DNA of 6,009 nt from Alphaproteobacteria bacterium (GTDB lineage Bacteria > Pseudomonadota > Alphaproteobacteria > Rhodobacterales > Rhodobacteraceae), in contig RFGD01000065.1 in NCBI GenBank assembly GCA_003696705.1, positions 1 through 6,009 of the forward strand. Reading direction: 5' to 3'. The stretch's first letter is position 1, and each line of letters opens with the position of its first letter. The position numbers were made by a program, and so were the translations under genes. The notes below the pieces were generated by a model that was given only the letters and a program-made list of their open reading frames with translations, was not told the DNA's origin and did no database searches. Positions 1 to 5,484 of the stretch are shown here, in pieces.

Positions 1-378
1 ATCGCGAGCCTCAACCTTTATGCGCGGCGGGACCCGACGGGGGCGCTCGCGATGCTGGTCCTTCTGTTCTCGCTGGCCGGGGTGCCGCCGCTCGTCGGTT
101 TCTTCGGCAAGTTCTACGTGCTGGTTGCGGCCGTGGATGCCGGGTTGGTGTGGCTTGCCGTGGCAGGGGTCATCGCCTCGGTCATCGCGGCCTTCTACTA
201 TTTGCGTATCGTCTACTACATGTACTTCGGGCAAGAGGGAGAGGGCCTCGACGGCCGCCAGCCCCTGGTCCTCTGGACCTCGCTCGTGGCCTCGGCCGCG
301 ATCATGGTGATCGGGGTCATCAACCTCTTTGGTGTGGACGACATCGCGCTGGCGGCGGCACAGTCCCTTGTCAACTGA
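1..378 (+). CDS. nuoN: NADH-quinone oxidoreductase subunit N (complex I), 3' end only
   Basis: This is the C-terminal 125 residues of NuoN, one of the antiporter-like membrane subunits of respiratory complex I, which moves protons across the inner membrane as NADH electrons pass to quinone. The reading frame is open from the first base, so the gene starts outside the window; full-length family members are about 480 residues. Three hydrophobic stretches are visible at about residues 17-42, 45-75 and 84-115. The first carries the family signature SLAGVPPLVGFFGKFYV; from memory its lysine (residue 37 here) aligns with Lys395 in TM12 of E. coli NuoN, a residue implicated in proton translocation. 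The second carries the typical FYYLRIVYYMYF. MrpD-type antiporter subunits are related, but this motif combination and the following birA/coaX genes fit NuoN. It ends with TGA and overlaps the start of birA. Confidence 0.95.
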   Translation: MASLNLYARRDPTGALAMLVLLFSLAGVPPLVGFFGKFYVLVAAVDAGLVWLAVAGVIASVIAAFYYLRIVYYMYFGQEGEGLDGRQPLVLWTSLVASAAIMVIGVINLFGVDDIALAAAQSLVN

Positions 379-1123
379 GCCATGGCCGGCCGGGGTCGAC
401 CTGGTCGTCCTTGACGAGGTCGACAGCACGAACGCCGAGGCGCTTCGCCGCGCCCCGGCGCTTCGTCGTCCGACCTGGATACTTGCGCGGTGCCAGACGG
501 CAGGCCGCGGGCGACGGGGGCGGGCCTGGATGGGCGGCGCGGGCAATCTTGCCGCCAGCCTTGTCCTTCCGGTAGACGCGCCCGCCAGCGCGGCGGCGCT
601 GCGTTCCTTCGTGGCGGCCGTGGCGCTTCACGACGCGCTTTCGGATGTCACGGGGCGGCCCGACGCGTTTTCGCTCAAGTGGCCGAACGACTGTCTTCTG
701 AACGGGCGCAAGGTGGCGGGCATCCTGCTCGAGGGCACGGGGCAGGGCCCACGGCTCGACCGCGTCGTGATCGGGATTGGCGTCAATCTTGCCTCGGCGC
801 CGGCGCGCTCGACGCTCGAGCCGGCGGCGGTGCCGCCGGCGTCCGTCGCCGAGGCGTTCGGCCTCGCGCTTGCGCCCGAGGACTTCCTTCCCTATCTCGC
901 TCGGGCCCTGGCCGCGCGCGAGGAGAGCTTCCGCACGGAAGGTTTCGAACCGGTGAGAACGGCCTGGCTTTCAAGGGCGGCGCGGCTTGGCACCGAGATC
1001 GTCGCGCGGCTTCCCGGCAGAGAGATCCGGGGCGTCTTCGAAACGGTGGACGCCGACGGGGCGATCGTGCTCAATACGGCAACTGGCACGCAGCGACTTG
1101 CAGCCGCCGAAATCTTCTTCTAG
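368..1123 (+). CDS. birA: Biotin--[acetyl-CoA-carboxylase] ligase, monofunctional (no DNA-binding domain)
   Basis: This cytoplasmic enzyme activates biotin with ATP to biotinyl-AMP and attaches it to the carrier-domain lysine of biotin enzymes such as acetyl-CoA carboxylase. With the start chosen here it has 251 residues. Visible catalytic-core motifs are VDSTN (18-22), the nucleotide/biotin loop QTAGRGRRGRAW (43-54), KWPND (104-108), NGRKVAGILLE (112-122) with the conserved Lys115, and GIGVNL (136-141). The last 45 or so residues form the small SH3-like C-terminal domain. No N-terminal helix-turn-helix is present, so unlike E. coli BirA it should not act as a repressor. The frame has no ATG before the conserved core. 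A TTG at 368 gives MSTEPWPAG, the expected N-terminus for this family, and overlaps nuoN by 11 nt; GTG at 332 or TTG at 329 would add an unconserved extension. The function is secure; the start is less so. Confidence 0.93.
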   Translation: MSTEPWPAGVDLVVLDEVDSTNAEALRRAPALRRPTWILARCQTAGRGRRGRAWMGGAGNLAASLVLPVDAPASAAALRSFVAAVALHDALSDVTGRPDAFSLKWPNDCLLNGRKVAGILLEGTGQGPRLDRVVIGIGVNLASAPARSTLEPAAVPPASVAEAFGLALAPEDFLPYLARALAAREESFRTEGFEPVRTAWLSRAARLGTEIVARLPGREIRGVFETVDADGAIVLNTATGTQRLAAAEIFF

Positions 1124-1126
1124 GGG
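1122..1126 (+). promoter_or_regulatory. Ribosome binding site of coaX
   Basis: AGGGG lies 6 nt upstream of the coaX ATG at 1133 and overlaps the birA stop codon TAG (1121-1123). Ribosomes finishing birA would cover this site, which suggests translational coupling between the two genes. The call rests on position and purine content alone. Confidence 0.5.
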
Positions 1127-1132
1127 CAGGGC

Positions 1133-1912
1133 ATGCTACTTGCCATCGATTGCGGCAATACGAACACGGTATTTTCCATCTGGGACGGCAGGCGCTTTCT
1201 GGCAACCTGGCGGGCCTCGACGGCGTGGCAGCGCACGGCCGATCAATATTACGTCTGGCTTTCGACGCTGATGCAGCTCAACGGGATCGACGCCCGCATC
1301 GACGAGGTGGTGATCTCCTCGACCGTGCCGCGCGTCGTCTTCAACCTGCGCCAGCTGTGTCATCGGTATTTCGATTGCCGCCCCCTTGTCGTCGGCAAGC
1401 CCGACTGCCGGTTGCCGGTCGATGTTCGCGTCGACCCGGGGACGCAGGTCGGCCCCGACCGGCTGGTCAACACGGTCGGGGCGTGGGACCGGCACGGCGG
1501 CAACCTGATCGTCGTCGATTTCGGGACCGCGACCACATTCGACGTTGTCGCGGCCGACGGCGCCTATGTGGGCGGCGTGATCGCGCCGGGGGTCAACCTG
1601 TCGCTGGAGGCGCTGCACATGGCGGCGGCGGCGCTTCCGCATGTGGACGTCTCGCAGCCGGCGCAGGTCGTTGGCCGGAACACGGTGGACTGCATGCAGT
1701 CGGGGGTCTTCTGGGGCTATGTCGGCCTGGTGAAGGAGATCACGCGGCGCATCGCGGACGAGCGGGGCGCTGACATGCGCATCATCGGCACCGGCGGGCT
1801 TGCGCCCCTGTTTGCGCAGGGCGAGACGCTGTTCGACGTGATCGAGGACGATCTGACCATGCACGGGCTGACCGTGATCCATGCCTACAACAAGGAAGAG
1901 ACGCGCGCATGA
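1133..1912 (+). CDS. coaX: Type III pantothenate kinase
   Basis: CoaX phosphorylates pantothenate to 4'-phosphopantothenate using ATP, the first committed step of coenzyme A synthesis, in the cytoplasm. The 259-residue protein has the normal family length and the ASKHA-fold motifs in order: the phosphate-binding DCGNTN at 6-11, GPDR at 107-110 with the conserved catalytic-type aspartate Asp109, the second phosphate/cation motif DFGTATTFD at 129-137, GGVIAPG at 147-153, GRNT...QSG at 181-191, the adenosine-motif TGG at 220-222, and DLTMHGL near the C-terminus (240-246). Type III enzymes typically are not feedback-inhibited by CoA and need a monovalent cation; that is family knowledge, not shown here. 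The ATG is 9 nt after the birA stop with a fair ribosome binding site, and the gene overlaps rnj by 4 nt (ATGA). CoaX proteins are sometimes annotated as Baf-like activators; the intact catalytic residues favour a working kinase. Confidence 0.96.
   Translation: MLLAIDCGNTNTVFSIWDGRRFLATWRASTAWQRTADQYYVWLSTLMQLNGIDARIDEVVISSTVPRVVFNLRQLCHRYFDCRPLVVGKPDCRLPVDVRVDPGTQVGPDRLVNTVGAWDRHGGNLIVVDFGTATTFDVVAADGAYVGGVIAPGVNLSLEALHMAAAALPHVDVSQPAQVVGRNTVDCMQSGVFWGYVGLVKEITRRIADERGADMRIIGTGGLAPLFAQGETLFDVIEDDLTMHGLTVIHAYNKEETRA
1892..1898 (+). promoter_or_regulatory. Ribosome binding site of rnj
   Basis: AAGGAAG lies within the last coaX codons, 10 nt before the rnj ATG at 1909. It supports the ATG inside the ATGA overlap as the rnj start and implies that coaX and rnj are translated in a coupled way. 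Confidence 0.6.
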
Positions 1913-3582
1913 CGAAGGACCGGCTGATCTACCTGCCCTTGGGCGGGGCGGGCGAGATCGGGATGAACTGTTACGTCTATGGCTACGGCCCCAAGGGGCA
2001 CGAGCGGCTGATCGTGGTCGATCTGGGCGTCACCTTCCCGAACATGGACACCAGTCCCGGCGTCGATCTCATCATGCCCGACATCGGCTGGCTGGCCGAC
2101 CGCGCGGACCGGATCGAGGGGATCTTCATCACCCACGCGCACGAGGATCACGTCGGCGCCGTCGGCCTTCTTTGGGCGCGGCTGCGCGCGCCGGTCTTCG
2201 CACGGAACTTCACGGGCCTCATCGCGCAGCAGAAGCTCGAGACGCGCGGTGAACACCCAGGCATCGTCAACGTGACGGGTCCGATGCCCGAAATGGTCGA
2301 GGCCGGTCCCTTCCGGGTCGGCTTCCTGCCGGTCTCGCATTCCATTCCGGAAAGTTCGTCGCTTGTCATCGACACGCCGGCCGGGCGCATCATCCACACG
2401 GCGGACTTCAAGATCGACCGCACGCCGGTCGTCGGCGAGGCTTTCGACGACGACGCCTGGAAAGCGGCGGCGGCGGGCGGCGTCAAGGCGCTGGCCTGCG
2501 ATTCGACCAACGTCTTCTCCGAGGCGCCGGGCCGTTCGGAAGCGACGCTGGCCGAGCCCCTGACCGAGCTCATCGGCAGCGCGAAGGGGCTTGTCGCGGC
2601 GACGACCTTTGCTTCGAACGTGGCGCGCCTTCGCACGCTGGCCGAAGCCGGCATCGCCACCGGGCGTTCGGTCGTTCTTCTGGGGCGGGCCATGAACAAC
2701 ATGGTCGCGACGGCCAGGGAGGCGGGGTTGATCCCCGATTTCCCGTCCACGGTGCCGGTCGAGGAGGCGCTCGACATCAGCCGGGAAAACCTTCTTCTTC
2801 TCGTGACCGGCAGCCAGGGAGAGCGGCGGGCCGCCGCGGCGCAGCTGTCGCAGGGGAAATACCTTGGGATGGATCTGCGCGAAGGCGACATGTTCATCTT
2901 CTCGTCCAAGACCATTCCCGGGAACGAGCGCGAAGTCGGGCGCATCATGAACAACCTGAGCCAGCTTGGCGTCGACGTGGTCGGCGATGGCGATCATCGC
3001 TATCACGTATCGGGGCACGCGAACCGGCCGGATCTCGAGTTCATGCAGGACCTCGTCAACCCCGAGATGGTCATTCCGATGCACGGAGAGCATCGTCATC
3101 TGCGCGAACATGCGCGCTTGGCAAAGGAACGCGGGCGGGGGTCCGTCATCGCGCCGAACGGGACCATGGTGGATCTGACCGGCAAGCGGCCCGTCATCGT
3201 CGACGAGATCGAGGTCTCGCGCACCTACCTTGACGGGACGGTGCTGATCGGGGCCCTGGACGGGGTCGTTCGCGACCGGATCCGGGCGGCGCGGAACGGC
3301 ACGGTCGTCGTGTCCGTCATCATCGACGAGGATCACGAGGTGCTGGGCGGTGCCTGGGTGCACGCAAGCGGCCTGCCAAAGGTCGGGGGCGCCGGCATCG
3401 AGCTGACCGAAGTGATCGAGGAAGAGGTCGAGAAGGAACTTTCGCGCCTGGGCCGAAAGGTGCTTCGCGACGACGATCGGGTCGAGGACCACGTCAAGCG
3501 GGCGGCGCGCAAGGCGGCACAGTCCGAGGTGGGCAAGAAGCCCGAGGTCGCCGTCCTCATCAGCCGGCTAGAGGGCGAGTAG
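1909..3582 (+). CDS. rnj: Ribonuclease J (metallo-beta-lactamase / beta-CASP RNase)
   Basis: RNase J is a cytoplasmic zinc enzyme with 5'-to-3' exoribonuclease and some endonuclease activity, acting in mRNA turnover and rRNA 5'-end maturation; in alphaproteobacteria it coexists with RNase E. The 557 residues match the family's usual length of about 555. The metallo-beta-lactamase half shows LPLGGAGEIGMN (9-20), the metal ligands THAHEDH (75-81), His144 in PVSHSIPES, and HTADFK (163-168) with Asp166. The beta-CASP insert follows with CDSTN (197-201) and GSQGE (301-305). The core closes with SGHA (368-371) and PMHGE (390-394), supplying His370 and His392. The remaining 160 or so residues form the C-terminal domain involved in dimer formation. 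All metal-binding residues are present, so it should be active. The ATG overlaps the coaX stop (ATGA). It is the last gene of the plus-strand cluster. Confidence 0.96.
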   Translation: MTKDRLIYLPLGGAGEIGMNCYVYGYGPKGHERLIVVDLGVTFPNMDTSPGVDLIMPDIGWLADRADRIEGIFITHAHEDHVGAVGLLWARLRAPVFARNFTGLIAQQKLETRGEHPGIVNVTGPMPEMVEAGPFRVGFLPVSHSIPESSSLVIDTPAGRIIHTADFKIDRTPVVGEAFDDDAWKAAAAGGVKALACDSTNVFSEAPGRSEATLAEPLTELIGSAKGLVAATTFASNVARLRTLAEAGIATGRSVVLLGRAMNNMVATAREAGLIPDFPSTVPVEEALDISRENLLLLVTGSQGERRAAAAQLSQGKYLGMDLREGDMFIFSSKTIPGNEREVGRIMNNLSQLGVDVVGDGDHRYHVSGHANRPDLEFMQDLVNPEMVIPMHGEHRHLREHARLAKERGRGSVIAPNGTMVDLTGKRPVIVDEIEVSRTYLDGTVLIGALDGVVRDRIRAARNGTVVVSVIIDEDHEVLGGAWVHASGLPKVGGAGIELTEVIEEEVEKELSRLGRKVLRDDDRVEDHVKRAARKAAQSEVGKKPEVAVLISRLEGE

Positions 3583-3585
3583 ACC

Positions 3586-3627
3586 GGCAATCGGCGGGTT
3601 CGGCGCCGGGCCCGCCCGATCGCCTTT
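3586..3627 (+). terminator. Probable intrinsic terminator downstream of rnj
   Basis: A GC-rich inverted repeat begins 3 nt after the rnj stop. The left arm at 3586-3598 (ggcaatcggcggg) pairs with 3611-3624 (cccgcccgatcgcc), with one A/C mismatch and one bulged base around a 12-nt loop, and is followed by TTT at 3625-3627. The U-tract is short, so efficiency is uncertain. On the opposite strand the mismatch becomes a G-U pair, giving a slightly better hairpin, but there is no U-tract in that direction; it could still slow read-through from the convergent helicase gene. A second, weaker 5-bp hairpin (3641-3657) lies between this and the helicase stop. Confidence 0.5.
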
Positions 3628-3704
3628 GAACTGCAAGACACCTGCCTTGGCCGCAGGCGGCGGTTCTCATCGGACGGGACAAAGGGGCGTGGGGGCAGGG
3701 CGCC

Positions 3705-5288
3705 TTACTTGCCGCGCTTGGGGCGTTCGAAGGATCGCGACAGGAAAGCGGGCATGTGATCGCCCATGCCGACGACGGGGGCCTTTTGATCCGAGCCGCG
3801 GCGCTGTCCGTCACGTTGCCCTTCGGTCTTCCGGCTGCCGCCGCGGCTTCGCGTGCGGCGCGCGCGGGATGGTTTCTCTTCCGTCGCGGCGCTCTCGACA
3901 GGCTGTTCTTCGGCCGTCGCGTCGGCCTTTTCGCGCGCGGCAGGGGGCTCGGCGGCCTTTTCGGCGGGGGCCTCGGACTGCGGGGCGGTCCCGGTGCGGT
4001 CGGCCTCGCGCGATGTCTCCCGGCTCTTGCTTCCGCCGCGCCCGCGGCGGGAACGCTTGCGGCCGCCCTTCGCGGCGGTGTCCGCAGGCGCCTTGGCGGC
4101 CTCTTCACCTTCCGCCTCGGCGGGGGCAGGCGAGGTGGCACCCCCGAGGGGGTTCTCGATGCGCGGGATCTCCCGCCCGATCAGTCGCTCGATGGCGGCG
4201 ACGAGCTTCTCGTCTGCCGGTGTCGCGATGGTCAGCGCCTTGCCCGTCCGGCCGGCGCGCCCGGTGCGGCCGATGCGGTGGACGTAGTCCTCGGGGTGCG
4301 TCGGCACGTCGAAATTGAAGACATGGCTGACGCTCGGGATGTCGAGCCCGCGCGCCGCCACGTCCGAGGCGACCAGGAAGCGGATCTCGCCCTCGCGGAA
4401 GCCGTCGAGCACCTTCATGCGTGTCGTCTGGTCCAGATCGCCGTGAATGGCGGCGGCGTTGAGCCCGTGCTTGCGCAGCGACTTGGCGACGATGTCGACA
4501 TCCACCTTTCGGTTGCAGAAGACGATGGCGTTGGTGCAGGCCTCGCCCTCGGCCGCGATGAGCGCGCGGAGCAGCTCTCGCTTTTCCTTTGCCGCGCGGT
4601 CACGCCGGCTCGGGCGAAGGAAGACAAGGCCCTGTTCGATCGTCTCGGAGGTCGTCGACTGGCGGGCGACCTCGACGCGGGCGGGGTTCGAAAGGAAGGT
4701 CTGGGTCAGACGCTCGATCTCGGATGGCATGGTGGCCGAGAAGAACAGCGTCTGCCGGGTGAAGGGCGTCAGCTTGAAGATGCGCTCGATGTCGGGAATG
4801 AAGCCCATGTCGAGCATCCGGTCAGCCTCGTCCACGACCATGATCTGGACGCCGGTCAAGAGAAGCTTGCCGCGTTCGAAATGGTCAAGAAGGCGGCCCG
4901 GCGTCGCGATGAGGACATCCACGCCGCGATCGATCAGCCGATCCTGGTCCTTGAACGAGACGCCGCCGATCAGAAGCGCCTTGGTAAGCTTGGTATACTT
5001 GGCGTAGATGTCGAAGTTCTCGGCCACCTGCGCGGCAAGCTCTCGGGTCGGACAAAGGACCAGGCTGCGCGGCATGCGGGCCCGCGCCCGTCCCTTCGAC
5101 AGGATCGTGACCATCGGCAGCACGAAGCTGGCGGTCTTGCCGGTGCCGGTCTGGGCGATGCCAAGAACGTCGCGCCCCTCGAGCGCCGGCGGGATGGCCC
5201 CGGCCTGAATGGGCGTCGGCTCTTCATAGCCGGCTTCCTCGATTGCGCGAAGCACCTCGGGCGCAAGGCCAAGTTCGGAAAATTTCAT
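3705..5288 (-). CDS. rhlE: DEAD-box ATP-dependent RNA helicase, RhlE type
   Basis: This cytoplasmic helicase unwinds short RNA duplexes and remodels RNPs using ATP; RhlE-type proteins act in ribosome assembly and mRNA decay. The 527-residue protein carries all the usual motifs: Q motif GYEEPTPIQ (20-28), motif I AQTGTGKT (45-52), PTRELA (80-85), TPGR (129-132), DEAD (153-156), SAT (184-186), IVFCNR (255-260), SDVAARGLDI (308-317) and HRIGRTGRAG (337-346). After about residue 376 comes a roughly 150-residue low-complexity tail, alternating Ala/Glu/Pro-rich acidic and Arg/Lys/Gly/Ser-rich basic stretches, likely disordered and RNA-binding, ending in GMGDHMPAFLSRSF. ATG at 5288 is chosen because MKFSELGL is the standard family N-terminus; an in-frame ATG at 5342 would add 18 unconserved residues lying in the leader. 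The gene is convergent with rnj and follows prfC on the same strand. The exact subfamily name is less sure than the helicase call. Confidence 0.94.
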   Translation of the reverse strand: MKFSELGLAPEVLRAIEEAGYEEPTPIQAGAIPPALEGRDVLGIAQTGTGKTASFVLPMVTILSKGRARARMPRSLVLCPTRELAAQVAENFDIYAKYTKLTKALLIGGVSFKDQDRLIDRGVDVLIATPGRLLDHFERGKLLLTGVQIMVVDEADRMLDMGFIPDIERIFKLTPFTRQTLFFSATMPSEIERLTQTFLSNPARVEVARQSTTSETIEQGLVFLRPSRRDRAAKEKRELLRALIAAEGEACTNAIVFCNRKVDVDIVAKSLRKHGLNAAAIHGDLDQTTRMKVLDGFREGEIRFLVASDVAARGLDIPSVSHVFNFDVPTHPEDYVHRIGRTGRAGRTGKALTIATPADEKLVAAIERLIGREIPRIENPLGGATSPAPAEAEGEEAAKAPADTAAKGGRKRSRRGRGGSKSRETSREADRTGTAPQSEAPAEKAAEPPAAREKADATAEEQPVESAATEEKPSRARRTRSRGGSRKTEGQRDGQRRGSDQKAPVVGMGDHMPAFLSRSFERPKRGK

Positions 5289-5314
5289 GTGGTCGTCGTC
5301 TCTCGTGTGGCTGA

Positions 5315-5348
5315 TGCGGCAGATGTGGCCGCAGTTCCCCACGCGGCC
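5315..5348 (-). promoter_or_regulatory. Two mutually exclusive hairpins in the helicase leader
   Basis: In the untranslated region before the helicase ATG, three short complementary arms overlap. On the given strand GGCCGC at 5327-5332 is the exact complement of GCGGCC at 5343-5348 (10-nt loop), while GCCGCA at 5328-5333 is the exact complement of TGCGGC at 5315-5320 (7-nt loop). The middle arm can pair with only one partner at a time, so the leader RNA has two alternative folds. The promoter-distal fold ends 26 nt before the ATG and about 10 nt from the weak ribosome binding site. No U-tract follows, so a transcriptional attenuator is unlikely. A regulatory role is inference only. Confidence 0.3.
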
Positions 5349-5382
5349 CCGGCGCCCGAATTGACGCCCTTCGGATAGGGGT

Positions 5383-5411
5383 CATATGCGTCACGGGCGT
5401 CGAACTGTCAA
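5383..5411 (-). promoter_or_regulatory. Probable sigma70-type promoter of the helicase gene
   Basis: Reading the minus strand, TTGACA (5411-5406) is a perfect -35 consensus and is followed after exactly 17 nt by CATATG (5388-5383) as a weaker -10 box (3 of 6 consensus positions). A start near 5376 would give a leader of about 85-90 nt before the helicase ATG. The promoter sits immediately downstream of the presumed prfC terminator, so the helicase can be expressed independently of prfC. The predicted start site is an estimate from spacing. Confidence 0.5.
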
Positions 5412-5425
5412 CTTTTGGCGTCGAA
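5396..5425. repeat. 9-bp direct repeat around the helicase -35 box, possible operator
   Basis: GGCGTCGAA occurs at 5396-5404 and again at 5417-5425, 21 bp apart start to start, i.e. two DNA turns, so both copies lie on the same face of the helix. One copy is in the -35/-10 spacer and the other just upstream of the -35 box at 5406-5411. A related inverted element, TTGACGCCC, is at 5361-5369. Such placement would suit a regulator that competes with or recruits RNA polymerase, but in GC-rich DNA chance is possible. Confidence 0.3.
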
Positions 5426-5450
5426 AGGCCACATGCAGCGCGGCCTTTCG
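5422..5450 (-). terminator. Probable prfC terminator hairpin
   Basis: CGAAAGGCC at 5422-5430 and GGCCTTTCG at 5442-5450 form a perfect 9-bp inverted repeat with an 11-nt loop, beginning 34 nt beyond the prfC stop codon. The A and T runs inside the stem are typical of bidirectional terminators, but no U-tract follows on the minus strand, so strength is uncertain. It separates prfC from the helicase promoter. The hairpin partly overlaps the upstream copy of the 9-bp direct repeat, so an operator role for part of it cannot be excluded. Confidence 0.45.
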
Positions 5451-5484
5451 TGCCGAAACGCAACAGTCCGTGGCCGGGCGGCGC

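Noticed and set aside
490..1773. A long plus-strand frame overlapping birA and coaX
   Set aside because: It runs across two well-supported genes in the wrong frame and has an Arg/Gly/Ala-rich translation typical of GC-rich shadow frames.
1885..3492. A 535-codon open frame on the minus strand opposite rnj
   Set aside because: It is a shadow of the high-GC rnj coding frame; the translation is rich in Arg/Asp/His with no recognisable domain, while the plus strand encodes a complete RNase J.
3641..3657. Small inverted repeat CCTGC...GCAGG as a terminator for the helicase
   Set aside because: Only 5 bp of stem with no U-tract on either strand; too weak to call separately.
5289..5342. An N-terminal extension of the helicase from ATG at 5342
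   Set aside because: The 18 extra residues are not helicase-like, and they overlap the structured leader; MKFSELGL at 5288 is the expected family start.
3756..5378. A 540-codon open frame on the plus strand opposite the helicase
   Set aside because: It mirrors the helicase gene on the other strand; its composition is Arg/Gly/Asp-rich with no known motif, whereas the minus strand carries every DEAD-box motif in order.
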